Shown here piece after piece: positions 1 to 8,494 of a stretch of DNA of 62,254 nucleotides; position 1 is the first letter of the stretch, and each line of letters begins with the position of its first letter. Origin of the DNA: Bradyrhizobium diversitatis (lineage in GTDB: Bacteria > Pseudomonadota > Alphaproteobacteria > Rhizobiales > Xanthobacteraceae); NCBI RefSeq assembly GCF_016031635.1, contig NZ_JACEGD010000036.1, positions 1 through 62,254 of the forward strand. The letters are read 5' to 3'. The notes under the pieces are model-generated. The model was not told where the DNA came from, did no database searches, and was given only the letters and a program-made list of their open reading frames with translations. The position numbers and the translations under genes are program-made.

Positions 1-235
1 CCGCCGCATCGAGCATCTGCTCGGCCAGGAGCTTCTTCAGCTTCGCATTCTCGTCCTCGAGCGCCTTGAGCCGCCTGGCCTCGGAGACATCCATGCCGCC
101 AAACTTGGCCTTCCAATTGTAGAACGTCGCCTCGGAGATCCCGTGCTTGCGGGCCAGATCGGCCGTTTTGGCTCCGGCCTCGTGCTCCTTCAGCACCGCG
201 ATGATCTGCTCTTCCGTAAAACGCTTCCGCTTCAT
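1..235 (-). CDS. IS3-family transposase OrfA (partial)
   Basis: The translation starts MKRKRFTEEQIIAVLKEHE and continues with the helix-turn-helix segment around ARKHGISEATFYNWK, followed by an ARRLKALEDEN coiled coil. This is the standard N-terminal DNA-binding subunit of IS3-family (IS407/IS511 group) transposases. OrfA binds the terminal repeats. The catalytic DDE domain is in OrfB, normally made by programmed frameshifting and expected left of the window. About 78 codons are visible and the C-terminus is cut by the window edge. No stop or frameshift interrupts the visible part, so the element could be intact. Confidence 0.9.
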   Translation of the reverse strand, partial: MKRKRFTEEQIIAVLKEHEAGAKTADLARKHGISEATFYNWKAKFGGMDVSEARRLKALEDENAKLKKLLAEQMLDAA

Positions 236-298
236 CTGTCCGTCCTTCGTCAGGGCAGACTCTAAATCCTTCTGGAGGAAATTCTTAGGGGCAGGTCA
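1..298 (-). mobile_element. IS3-family insertion sequence, terminal part
   Basis: This is the end of an IS3-family element (IS407/IS511-like by its OrfA protein) that continues beyond the left edge of the window. The transposase OrfA reads leftwards from 235. The non-coding stretch 236-298 carries the outer end, which read outward-in begins TGACCTGCCCCTAAG, a plausible terminal inverted repeat. The matching end and the target duplication lie outside the window or cannot be seen. The element stops 7 bp from the stop codon of the TPR gene at 306, so it apparently landed just behind that gene and did not disrupt it. The exact outer boundary is inferred. Confidence 0.8.
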
Positions 299-305
299 TG
301 CCCGA

Positions 306-2147
306 TCAAGTTCTTTGCCGATCAAAATTTTGCAAGTCTCGACGCACACGGTCGATGACGCTGCCGTACTCCCGACCCTCGTTTTGCCTGAAGAGGCGAA
401 CGGTTGGATACCAGGGGCTGTCTTCGCGGTGGCGGAGCCAACGGTAGTCCGGCATAAAAGGTAGCAAAATCCAGGTCGGTTTCCCAAGGGCGGCCGAAAG
501 GTGAGCAACGCTCGTATCAACAGTGATGACAAGATCAAGGCAAGAAATCAGAGCTGCCGTCTCGGCAAAATCAGTAAGATGCTGGGCGGGATCGAAGATA
601 TCGGTTCGAGCCAGCAGTTCAGCTCGGTCGTTCGGCCTGACGTCTTTCTGAAGACTGACAAAACTCACCTTGTCATCCAAAAGGCCCGTCAGCATACGAA
701 ATGGAATGGACCGATTGTGGTCGTTCAAATGTTCGGGATTACCTGACCAGACAAGCCCCACGCGTGATCGAGCACGCGGACCAAGCCGACTCTCCCAAGC
801 TTGAACACGCTCTCGAGAGGGCGGCGGCAAATAGGACACGGCCGCCGGAACGGACTCCAGTCTGGTTCCAAAGATGAGCGGCAGGTTGCTGAGAGGGCAA
901 TGAAGATCGAAAGGGGGCAAGCGAGCCCCCGATGACCCCGGCAAGCATTCCGAGGCGCCCTCCATTTTTGAGAGTAGCGGCCACAATGCGTCCTGCACTA
1001 TTAGAACGACGCGCGCACCACGGCCAGCAAGCAGCGGAATGTAGCGCACGAGCTGAATGGCATCCCCAAGACCCTCATCGGCGCAGACCAGTAACGTCTT
1101 CCCCGCAATGTCTCCGTCACCAAGCCATTTAGGTCCAGGAAGCGGCGGATACCCGTTCGGCAGGCCCGGAACGTCCCAACGCGCCTGCATCCCCTTCAGG
1201 CCACGTTTAAAATCGCCAGTGAGCATCTGAAGCAAAGCAAGATTCCAGACGGACCTCGAATGCTCGGAGAGAATGGCTGCCGACCGCTTGTAAGCAGACA
1301 TTGCTTCATCGACTCGCCCCAACTCGGCAAGTACGCTTGCCCGGCCGACAATGGTCTTTCCTGCATTGGGCTTGATCTTCAAGGACCGGTCGAAGAAAGA
1401 CAAAGCCTCTTCCAAATGGCCCTGCGCTCGCAGCAGAGCACCAAGGTTGCCCACCGTATCAGCGTTCTTGGGATCCAGTTGGACTGCGCGTCTGCAATCT
1501 GCCGTCGCCTCTTCGATCCTTCCGAGGCCGTTTAAGGTGAGTGCACGCGTGTGCAGAGCCTGCGAATTATCAGACCGCAAATTGACGCTATGATTCAAAT
1601 ATACGAGTGCTTCCGCAAGTTGACCCGCTCCATGCAGAAGATGACCTGCCTTATACGCAGCATCAGCATGCCCCGAATCAAGTTCGAACGCGCGACGAAA
1701 GCAGAGGAGAGCTTCGCTGTTTCTTCGCGCCTGGATCAGCGCGTCTCCCATCTGCCGCCAAAGCTCGGCATCGCTCGGCTTGAGCTGAATAGCCTTGTCA
1801 AAGACTCTCAAAGCCTCGTCCAGACGGCCAGCACTCGCAAGCGCATTGCCCAGCGTGGCCAAGTAGGCCGGCTGGGGGGCTTTCCGGATCGCACGGGAGG
1901 CCCAATCTACCGCTCTGTCTGCGCGGCCGGCGGCGGCGTCTACAACGGCCATGAGGTGCAGGTTTTCAGCGCTCTCCGCATCCAGCTTGAACGCTTCTTT
2001 GACGCGAGATTGAGCCTTCAGTAGTTGACCACCACGCAAATGTTCGATCGCTTCGGCACGAAGTTCCTCAAGGCGCATCGCTGGAGGGTGATCTTTATCG
2101 AGCACCTCGGATTTCTTCTGGACGATCTGACGGTCAGAATGTGCCAT
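306..2147 (-). CDS. TPR-repeat protein with GT9-like C-terminal domain
   Basis: The product is about 613 residues. Roughly residues 20-330 are tandem tetratricopeptide repeats with recurring pattern residues such as NLGALLRAQGHLEEAL and KPSDAELWRQMGDALI. Residues about 340-600 resemble the glycosyltransferase family 9/heptosyltransferase fold fused to TPR arrays in many rhizobial proteins (GLVWSGNPEH, VSLQKD, DLVITVDTSVAHLSAALGKP). TPR-GT fusions are usually cytosolic and protein-interacting; substrate and donor here are unknown. I chose ATG at 2147 over GTG at 2171 because GGAG lies five bases before it. No signal peptide is visible. The C-terminus is close to the IS end but looks natural. 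Confidence 0.85.
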   Translation of the reverse strand: MAHSDRQIVQKKSEVLDKDHPPAMRLEELRAEAIEHLRGGQLLKAQSRVKEAFKLDAESAENLHLMAVVDAAAGRADRAVDWASRAIRKAPQPAYLATLGNALASAGRLDEALRVFDKAIQLKPSDAELWRQMGDALIQARRNSEALLCFRRAFELDSGHADAAYKAGHLLHGAGQLAEALVYLNHSVNLRSDNSQALHTRALTLNGLGRIEEATADCRRAVQLDPKNADTVGNLGALLRAQGHLEEALSFFDRSLKIKPNAGKTIVGRASVLAELGRVDEAMSAYKRSAAILSEHSRSVWNLALLQMLTGDFKRGLKGMQARWDVPGLPNGYPPLPGPKWLGDGDIAGKTLLVCADEGLGDAIQLVRYIPLLAGRGARVVLIVQDALWPLLSKMEGASECLPGSSGARLPPFDLHCPLSNLPLIFGTRLESVPAAVSYLPPPSRERVQAWESRLGPRARSRVGLVWSGNPEHLNDHNRSIPFRMLTGLLDDKVSFVSLQKDVRPNDRAELLARTDIFDPAQHLTDFAETAALISCLDLVITVDTSVAHLSAALGKPTWILLPFMPDYRWLRHREDSPWYPTVRLFRQNEGREYGSVIDRVRRDLQNFDRQRT

Positions 2148-2432
2148 TGCAACTCCACGAGTAGCTTGCACAATCTCTAGGTGATTCGCTGTTAACGAGT
2201 AATGGATCGCTACATCAGCCTAACGTATGCATAAACGAGAGGCTGCCCTAGCAAACTTTCATGTCCGCCTATTCCATCGACTGCAAGCGGGACCTTTGGT
2301 TGGATGTTGGGCGAAGCGGGGCCTTGTTCGCAGGCTGCAATGCCCGCAATGGGTAAAAAGCGGTAACGCTCTGCCGAGCAGAAGACTCCGCTCTTCCCTC
2401 AGGAGCCGACATTGCTTTTCCGAGTACGCGCC
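2148..2432. other. Intergenic stretch without a supported gene
   Basis: This 285-bp stretch lies between the start of the TPR gene and the stop of the ABC ATPase gene. It holds only short overlapping ORFs on both strands with no recognisable protein, no ribosome binding site of note and no strong hairpin. The promoter of the TPR gene must lie in its left half, but I could not assign a -35/-10 pair. Parts of it look like a degraded copy of intergenic repeats common in Bradyrhizobium, which is only an impression. Confidence 0.3.
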
Positions 2433-3419
2433 CTAGCGGCCCCGCCCCGTCCCCTCGTTCAGCAAGCACGCCACCTGATGCCCGTCGCCGGCATCCAGCA
2501 ACGCCGGCCGCTCCGTCTTGCAGCGTTCCATCGCGAACCGGCAGCGCGTGTGAAACGCACAGCCTGAAGGCGGATTGACCGGGCTCGGCACGTCGCCGTC
2601 GATCAGCGGAGCGAGCTTCTTCGCGAGCGGGTTGGCGACGGGCACCGACGCGAGCAGGGCCTGCGTGTAGGGATGTCGCGGGTTGCGGAACAGCTCGTCC
2701 TTGTCGGCGATCTCGACGATGCGGCCGAGATACATCACCGCGACGCGGTGACTGATATGGGCGACCACGGCGAGGTCGTGCGCAATAAAGAGGTAGGAGA
2801 AGCCATGCTGGCGTTGCAGGTCGATCAGGAGGTTGATCACCTGCGCCTGGATCGAGACGTCGAGTGCGGAGACCGGCTCATCACAGACGATCAGGCGCGG
2901 CCCCAGCGCCAGGGCCCGCGCAATGCAGATGCGCTGGCGCTGGCCGCCGGAGAACTGATGCGGGAAGTTGCGCATCTGGTCGGGCCGCAGGCCCACCTGC
3001 TCGAACAGCTGTGCGACGCGCGCCTCCAGCGCCTTGCCGCTTGCAAGGCCATGCACGGCGATGGGTTCGCCGACGATGTCGCCCGCCGTCATGCGCGGAT
3101 TGAGTGAGGCAAACGGGTCCTGGAACACGATCTGCATCGAACGCCGGTGCGGGCGCAGCGCCGTCTTCGACAGATGGGTGATGTCCTCGCCGTCGAGCCG
3201 GATCTGGCCCGAGGTCGGCTCGACCAGCCGCAGGACGCTCCGCGCCACCGTGGACTTGCCGCAGCCGGATTCGCCGACGAGGCCGAGCGTCTCGCCGGTC
3301 CCGAGCGCGAACGAGACGCCGTCGACCGCATGCACGGTGCCGACCTGTCTTCGCAGCACCCCGGCGCGCACCGGGTAGTGCTTCTTGAGGTCGGTGACTT
3401 CGAGCAGCGCTTCGGTCAT
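2433..3419 (-). CDS. Peptide/opine ABC transporter ATP-binding protein (DppF/OppF type)
   Basis: A 328-residue ATPase of the oligopeptide importer family. It shows Walker A GESGCGKST near residue 52, the signature FSGGQRQR near 158, Walker B with LIVCDEPVSALD, and an H-loop. The C-terminal oligopeptide-transporter extension contains HPYTQALLASVP and a cysteine-containing GCAFHTRC segment, which in some relatives binds an iron-sulfur cluster. It is the last gene of a five-gene leftward importer operon. Its ATG overlaps the stop of the upstream ATPase by 4 nt, implying translational coupling. It hydrolyses ATP on the cytosolic face as a heterodimer with the product of 3416-4423. Confidence 0.93.
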   Translation of the reverse strand: MTEALLEVTDLKKHYPVRAGVLRRQVGTVHAVDGVSFALGTGETLGLVGESGCGKSTVARSVLRLVEPTSGQIRLDGEDITHLSKTALRPHRRSMQIVFQDPFASLNPRMTAGDIVGEPIAVHGLASGKALEARVAQLFEQVGLRPDQMRNFPHQFSGGQRQRICIARALALGPRLIVCDEPVSALDVSIQAQVINLLIDLQRQHGFSYLFIAHDLAVVAHISHRVAVMYLGRIVEIADKDELFRNPRHPYTQALLASVPVANPLAKKLAPLIDGDVPSPVNPPSGCAFHTRCRFAMERCKTERPALLDAGDGHQVACLLNEGTGRGR

Positions 3420-4423
3420 GCCACCTCCGCGACGTCTTCCGCGCGCCAGCAGGCAGCGAGATGGCCGCCGCCCCAGTCGGCCAGCGGCGGATACTCGGCC
3501 TCGCAGCGCTTGATGGCGAGCTTGCAGCGCGGCGCGAAGGCGCAGCCCCTCGGCAGCCCCACCAGCGAGGGCACCGTGCCGGGGATCTCGTTCAGCCGCG
3601 CCTGCGCCGGGACACCGGATGCCGGGACGGCCGGGATCGAAGCCATCAACCCGCGCGTATAGGGATGCATTGGCGAGGCGAACAGCGCCTCGACGCTGGC
3701 CTCCTCGACCTTTCGCCCCGCATACATCACGATCACGCGCTGCGCCGTCTGCGCGACGACGCCGAGATCGTGCGTGATCAGCACGAGGCCGGTGCCGAGC
3801 TCCTTCTGAAGGTCGAGGATCAGCGCCAGGATCTGCGCCTGGATGGTGACGTCGAGCGCAGTGGTCGGCTCGTCCGCGATAAGCAGCGCCGGCCGACAGG
3901 CCAGCGCCATCGCGATCATCGCGCGCTGGCGCATGCCGCCGGACAGCTGATGCGGATATTCCCGCGCCCGCCGTGCCGGTTCGGGGATGCGCACCAGCCG
4001 CAGCATCTCGATCGCGATGTCATGGGCCTCCTTCGCCGTGATGCTCCGGTGCAACCGCACCGCCTCGACGATCTGGTCGCCGATTCGCATCACCGGATTG
4101 AGTGATGTCATCGGCTCCTGGAAGATCATGGAGATGCGGTTGCCCCTGACCGCGCGCATCTGCGCTTCATCCAGCGACAGCAGCTCGGTGCCCTCGAGCG
4201 TGACGGAACCACCTACGATGCGGCCGGGCGGATCGGGCACGAGCCGCATCAAGGACAGCGCTGTGACGCTCTTGCCGCAGCCGGATTCGCCGACGATCGC
4301 CAGCGTCTCGCCGCGTCTGACATTGAACGAGAGATCGTCGACGGCCTTGAACAGGCCGGAATTGGTGAAGAACACCGTCTTCAGGTTCCTGACGTCGAGC
4401 ACGAGATCGGATGTGTCTGCCAT
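3416..4423 (-). CDS. Peptide/opine ABC transporter ATP-binding protein (DppD/OppD type)
   Basis: The second ATPase of the importer has 335 residues and begins MADTSDLVLDVRNLK. Walker A is GESGCGKSVT, the signature LSGGMRQR and Walker B LLIADEPTTALD. The C-terminal HPYTRGLMASIP and GCAFAPRC segments identify the OppD/DppD family. The open frame extends to 4579 but those residues are out-of-frame translation of the upstream permease gene. The ATG at 4423 shares one base with the permease stop (TGATG), typical of coupled genes. It should pair with the DppF-type ATPase to drive uptake. Confidence 0.93.
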   Translation of the reverse strand: MADTSDLVLDVRNLKTVFFTNSGLFKAVDDLSFNVRRGETLAIVGESGCGKSVTALSLMRLVPDPPGRIVGGSVTLEGTELLSLDEAQMRAVRGNRISMIFQEPMTSLNPVMRIGDQIVEAVRLHRSITAKEAHDIAIEMLRLVRIPEPARRAREYPHQLSGGMRQRAMIAMALACRPALLIADEPTTALDVTIQAQILALILDLQKELGTGLVLITHDLGVVAQTAQRVIVMYAGRKVEEASVEALFASPMHPYTRGLMASIPAVPASGVPAQARLNEIPGTVPSLVGLPRGCAFAPRCKLAIKRCEAEYPPLADWGGGHLAACWRAEDVAEVA

Positions 4424-5316
4424 CAGCCGCGCTGCCTCGGATCCAGGATGTCGCGCAGGGCGTCGCCGAACAGGTTGGCGCCGAATACGGCGAGGCTGAT
4501 CGCGATGCCCGGGAAGATCACCAGCCACGGCGCGGTGCGGACATATTCGGCGGCGGATTCCGACAACATGCGCCCCCATGACGGATAAGGCTCGGGAATG
4601 CCGAGGCCGAGGAAGGACAACGAGGCCTCGGTGAGGATGGTCGAGCCGAGCTGCGCGGTCGCCAGCACGATCAGCGGCGCCAGCGTGTTCGGCAGCACGT
4701 GGCGCAGCGCGATCCGCATCTCGCTCATGCCGATCGACTTGGCGGCTTCGACGAAGGGCTGCTCGCGCAGCGCCAGCGTATTGGCGCGGATGACGCGCGC
4801 GACCGTCGGGATCAGCGGGATGGCGATGGCGATGATCACATTGGGCAGCGAAGGGCCGAGCGCCGCCGTCATCACCAGGGCCAGCACCAGAAGTGGCAGC
4901 GCCTGGAGAACGTCGGAGACGCGCTGGAAGACGAGATCGACCCAGCCCGAGAGATATCCGCAGGTGAGGCCGACGATGACGCCGATCGTGCCGCCGAGCG
5001 CGGTCGAGCCGAGCCCGACCGCGAGCGAGATCCGCGCGCCGTGGATGATGCGGCTGAACACGTCGCGGCCGAAGGAATCGGTGCCCATCCAGTGCGCGAG
5101 GCTCGGGCGGGCCAGTGCGCGGGCGGAATCGACCGTCAGCGGATCGTAGCGCGCGATGAAGTCGGCGAAGATCGCGGTCAGCACGAACACCGTTATGATG
5201 ACGAGGCCGGCCGCGCCCAGCACATGCCGCTGCGCCATGAACAGCACGCGCCGCCAGCCGCCGGTCGCATATGCGCCGGCCCGCCTCAGTTCAACGTCGA
5301 AGTCGATCGCGGCCAT
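4423..5316 (-). CDS. Peptide/opine ABC transporter permease (DppC/OppC type)
   Basis: An inner-membrane permease of about 297 residues beginning MAAIDFDVELRRAG. It has an N-terminal helix around VLGAAGLVIITVFVLTAIFA, the conserved HWMGTDSFGRDVFSRI segment of OppC proteins, and a binding-protein-dependent transport domain with the EAA-type loop EAAKSIGMSEMRIALRHVLPN. About six helices are expected. The open frame runs to 5505, but the extra 63 residues are translated palindromic repeat (for example PLPACGER), so the start at 5316 is preferred. The gene lies between the DppB-type permease and the DppD-type ATPase. Confidence 0.92.
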   Translation of the reverse strand: MAAIDFDVELRRAGAYATGGWRRVLFMAQRHVLGAAGLVIITVFVLTAIFADFIARYDPLTVDSARALARPSLAHWMGTDSFGRDVFSRIIHGARISLAVGLGSTALGGTIGVIVGLTCGYLSGWVDLVFQRVSDVLQALPLLVLALVMTAALGPSLPNVIIAIAIPLIPTVARVIRANTLALREQPFVEAAKSIGMSEMRIALRHVLPNTLAPLIVLATAQLGSTILTEASLSFLGLGIPEPYPSWGRMLSESAAEYVRTAPWLVIFPGIAISLAVFGANLFGDALRDILDPRQRG

Positions 5317-5330
5317 GTGAGCTCTATCTT

Positions 5331-5473
5331 CCCCCTCTCCCCGCTTGCGGGGAGAGGGTTGGGGTGAGGGGGGCTCTCCACGGGGGAGGTGAGAGTTGGA
5401 CTCGCGGAGACTCCCCCTCACCCGAATTCGCGCTTCGCGCAAATTCGACCTCTCCCCGCAAGCGGGGAGAGGT
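5331..5473. repeat. Dispersed palindromic repeat, GC-rich CTCCCCGC family
   Basis: The left arm has CTCCCCGCTTGCGGGGAGAG and the right arm has a matching copy near 5452-5472, so the unit is itself a pair of hairpins. It separates two permease genes of one operon, where it may stabilise or attenuate the transcript. Related copies are at 40166, 45796, 59812 and 61957. Confidence 0.85.
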
Positions 5474-5513
5474 GAAGGAACGCGCGAGCCCGGCGCGGAC
5501 GACAATCATGCGG

Positions 5514-6461
5514 CTAATCCGTGTATCTGATGCGCGGGTCGAACACCGCGTAGAGCATGTCGACGGTGAAATTCGCGAACACCACCACGACCGCGATGAG
5601 CATCACGAGATTCTGCACGATCGGATAGTCGCGCCAGCGGATCGCCTCGACCAGGAAGCGCGCGACGCCGGGAATGTTGAACACGGTCTCGGTAACGATC
5701 AGGCCGCCGATCAGGAACGCCGCCTCGATGCCGATCACGGTGATGACGGGCAAGATCGCGTTCTTCAGCGCGTGATGATAGTTCACCGCCGCTTCGGAGG
5801 CGCCCTTGGCGCGGGCGGTGCGGATATAGTCCTGCCGCAGCACCTCCAGCATCGAGGATCGGGTGATGCGCATGGTCAGCGCTGCGCTGCGGAAGCCAAC
5901 CGCGGCCGCGGGCACGGCATAGGTCGCGAACGCTTCGAGCCAGGTCTGCGGATTCGGATTGAAGATCGGCATCTGGCCGAACATCGCCACCGATGCGGTG
6001 AGGATCAAAAGTCCGAGCCAGAACGAGGGCAGCGACAATCCGCTGAGGCTGACGACGCGAAGTGCGTAATCGAGCTTCGTGCCCTGCTTCACCGCGCTGA
6101 TGACGCCGAGCGGAATGCCGATCGATGCCGAGAACAGGAGCGCAAGGCCCGCAAGGCGTGCCGTGATCGGAATCCGCGGCAGGATCTCCTGCAGCGCCGG
6201 CTTCTCCGAGACGTAGGAGAAGCCGAAATCGCCGCGCAGGAACCCGCTGATCCAGTGCCAATATTGCACGATCAGCGGCCGGTCGATGCCGAGCTCCTTC
6301 TCCAGATTGGCCTTGTCGGCGGGATCGACATAGCCGGCGGCGGCGAACAGGATATCGACGATGTTGCCGGGCACGATGCGCAGCAGGAAGAAGATGACGA
6401 TCGAGATCCCGAACAGGGTCACGAACATCAGGAACAGGCGCCGCACCAGATAGGCAAACAT
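5514..6461 (-). CDS. Peptide/opine ABC transporter permease (DppB/OppB type)
   Basis: A 315-residue inner-membrane permease beginning MFAYLVRRLFLMFVTLFG. The first helix is followed by the family segment RIVPGNIVD and a periplasmic loop carrying LEKELGIDRPLIVQYWHW. The cytosolic coupling loop contains RTARAKGASEAAVNYHHALKN, the equivalent of the EAA motif that touches the ATPases. It is the first permease after the binding protein (42-bp gap) and forms the channel with the DppC-type protein. A 197-bp gap filled by a palindromic repeat follows before the next gene. Confidence 0.93.
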   Translation of the reverse strand: MFAYLVRRLFLMFVTLFGISIVIFFLLRIVPGNIVDILFAAAGYVDPADKANLEKELGIDRPLIVQYWHWISGFLRGDFGFSYVSEKPALQEILPRIPITARLAGLALLFSASIGIPLGVISAVKQGTKLDYALRVVSLSGLSLPSFWLGLLILTASVAMFGQMPIFNPNPQTWLEAFATYAVPAAAVGFRSAALTMRITRSSMLEVLRQDYIRTARAKGASEAAVNYHHALKNAILPVITVIGIEAAFLIGGLIVTETVFNIPGVARFLVEAIRWRDYPIVQNLVMLIAVVVVFANFTVDMLYAVFDPRIRYTD

Positions 6462-6503
6462 GCACAGCCTCCCGTCGAACCCGTCAGCCGCGCGCGGCCT
6501 GCG

Positions 6504-8102
6504 CTACTTGTCTAACCACACATCCTCGTAGCGATAGCCGTTGTAGGAGCTGTTGGTCATGACGGTGATGCCCTTGACGTAGGGCTGCCAGCAGCTGCCC
6601 ATGCGGCTGTGGAAGATGATGGGCCGTGCGACGTCCTCCTGCAACTTCTTGTCGATGTCCCAGACCAGCTTCCTGCGCTTCTCGACATTGGTCTCCTGCG
6701 ACTGCACATCGAACAGCTTTTCGATCTCCTTGTTGCAGTAATTGGTGTAGTTGCGCTCCGAACCGCAGGAATAGTTCTCGTAGAACGACTGGTCGGGGTC
6801 ATCCACCGCGTTGCCGGTGAGGTTGAGCCCGATCATGTAGTCCTTGCGCGCGACCTTCGGGAACCAGTTCGCGGTCTCGACCACGTCGAGCTCGCCGTCG
6901 ATGTAGATGGTCTTGAGCTGGTCGATCAGGATCACCGCGGGATCGCGATAGATCGGGATGTTGCGCGTGGAGACCTTCACGGCGAGATGCTTGTCCGGCC
7001 CGTAGCCGGCCTTCTGCATCAGCTTCTTCGCCTCCTCGCGGTTGGCCTTCACGTCGGGGCCATAGCCCGGAATGGTCTCCAGCATCTCCTTCGGCATGCC
7101 CCACAGGCCGTTCGGCGGCGGCAGCATGGTGCCGCCAATGTCGCCCTGGCCCTCGAACATGATCGAGATGAAAGCCTTGCGGTCGAGCGCCATCGCCATG
7201 GCGCGGCGGATGTCGACATTGTCGAACGGGGGCGAAGACGAGTTGACGATGATGTTCGTCGACACGTTCGTCGGCGCGATCTCGCAGATCGCGTTCGGCG
7301 CCTGCGACTTGACGTCCTTCACCAGCGGGATCGTCACCTCCGTCGGAAAGGCCATGTCGAACTTGCCGGCCACGAAGGCGAGGATCGCGGTCGAGCGGTT
7401 CGGGATGATGGTGAATTCGATGCCGTCGAGATGGGGCCGGCCCTTGCGCCAATAGTCGGGATTGCGGGTCAGCTTGATGGACTCATTGGCCTTGAACTCG
7501 ACGAACTTGAACGGGCCGGTGCCGATCGGATGGGTGCGCATCTCCGCCGGCGAGACATGGCAGGGATAGACCGGCGTGTAGCCCGAGCCGAGCAGTGCCA
7601 GCAGCGAGGGCTGCGGCCGCTTCAGATTGAAGGAGACCTCGGAGTCGCCGTTGGTCGAGATGTCGACGACCTGATCGTACCAGGACTTGCGCGGGTTCTG
7701 CCGGAACTTCTGCTGCGCCTTGCCCATCAGCATGTCGAAGGTGCATTTGACGTCGGCCGAGGTGAACGGCTTGCCGTCGTGCCATTTCACGCCTTGGCGC
7801 AGCTTGAAAGTCAGCGTCTTGTTGTCGTTCACCCAGGCCCAGCTCTCGGCGAGCTCGGGGACGATGCTGTCCATGCTGTTCTGAGCCACGTCCTGCTTGT
7901 AGATGACGAGGTTGTTGAACACCGGCATGAAGGGAACGTTGAGGGAGTAGGTCGCACCTTCGTGGATCGAAGCATTGCCGGGACTGTCGCGGTGATACAT
8001 CCGCAGAACGCCGCCCTGCTTGGGCTCGCCGGCGAGCGTGGAGGTTGAGGCCGTCAGCACAGATAGCGCCGCCATTGCGGCGAGCGCCCACACGCTCCGC
8101 AT
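6504..8102 (-). CDS. Periplasmic peptide-type solute-binding protein (family 5)
   Basis: The mature protein belongs to extracellular solute-binding protein family 5 (SBP_bac_5, DppA/OppA/NikA-like) and the precursor has about 532 residues. A signal peptide MRSVWALAAMAALSVLTAS is followed by the domain start EPKQGGVLRMYHRDSPG, and LAESWAWVNDNKTLTFKLRQGVKWHDGKPF is the hallmark region. Of the two near ATGs I prefer 8102, since GGGAGG lies six bases before it; 8108 directly abuts that site. It opens the importer operon that continues to 2433. The ligand could be a peptide, opine or other organic solute and is not determined by sequence. Confidence 0.9.
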   Translation of the reverse strand: MRSVWALAAMAALSVLTASTSTLAGEPKQGGVLRMYHRDSPGNASIHEGATYSLNVPFMPVFNNLVIYKQDVAQNSMDSIVPELAESWAWVNDNKTLTFKLRQGVKWHDGKPFTSADVKCTFDMLMGKAQQKFRQNPRKSWYDQVVDISTNGDSEVSFNLKRPQPSLLALLGSGYTPVYPCHVSPAEMRTHPIGTGPFKFVEFKANESIKLTRNPDYWRKGRPHLDGIEFTIIPNRSTAILAFVAGKFDMAFPTEVTIPLVKDVKSQAPNAICEIAPTNVSTNIIVNSSSPPFDNVDIRRAMAMALDRKAFISIMFEGQGDIGGTMLPPPNGLWGMPKEMLETIPGYGPDVKANREEAKKLMQKAGYGPDKHLAVKVSTRNIPIYRDPAVILIDQLKTIYIDGELDVVETANWFPKVARKDYMIGLNLTGNAVDDPDQSFYENYSCGSERNYTNYCNKEIEKLFDVQSQETNVEKRRKLVWDIDKKLQEDVARPIIFHSRMGSCWQPYVKGITVMTNSSYNGYRYEDVWLDK

Positions 8103-8294
8103 GCTCATCCTCCCTGGACAACGGCCTTTTGCGGCCTGTTTGTCAGACGATAGCGAGGCGCGTGCAGCGAGGCAACCCGCAAGGCCGTTCATTCTCTTGG
8201 CAATTTGGATGATGTAAGGCCGCACACTGTGAGAGTGCAGGTGCGAACGGTTCCTGCGCGGGTGTTGGTCTCGACTGCCGCAACAAACTCCACC

Positions 8295-8449
8295 GTCGTC
8301 CCGGACAAGCGCGCCTTAAGCGCGCGCAGATCCGGGATCCATAACCACAGCACGTGGTTTGACGAAGGCTCGGAGTTGCCAGTTCGCGCCGGAACTCCTT
8401 CCTGGGAATATGGGTCCCGGGTCTGCGCCTACGCTTGCCCGGGACGACA
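8295..8449. repeat. Dispersed repeat, GTCGTCCCGGACAAGCG family
   Basis: The left arm GTCGTCCCGGACAAGCG pairs with the right arm CTTGCCCGGGACGAC, flanking a core with CATAACCACAG near 8340 and a degenerate inverse near 8406. It fills most of the 392-bp gene-free stretch 8103-8494 between the acyl-CoA synthetase and the binding protein. The rest of that stretch would hold any promoter of the transporter operon. Relatives are at 15935, 17422, 23713 and 25682. Confidence 0.85.
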
Positions 8450-8494
8450 GAAGAGTTTGTGGCGCCTGCCTGTGCGCGCTATCCAGCACGACCC

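Noticed and set aside
2227..2469. Short overlapping frames between the TPR and ABC genes
   Set aside because: No conserved motif, no ribosome binding site, and frames exist on both strands; treated as non-coding.
4424..5505. Longer N-terminus for the DppC-type permease
   Set aside because: The added residues translate the palindromic repeat at 5331-5473 (for example PLPACGER), a common annotation artefact in this genus.
6609..8048. A 479-codon rightward open frame
   Set aside because: It is antisense to a convincing family 5 binding protein gene, and its composition (Arg, Val, Asp, His) is typical of a shadow.
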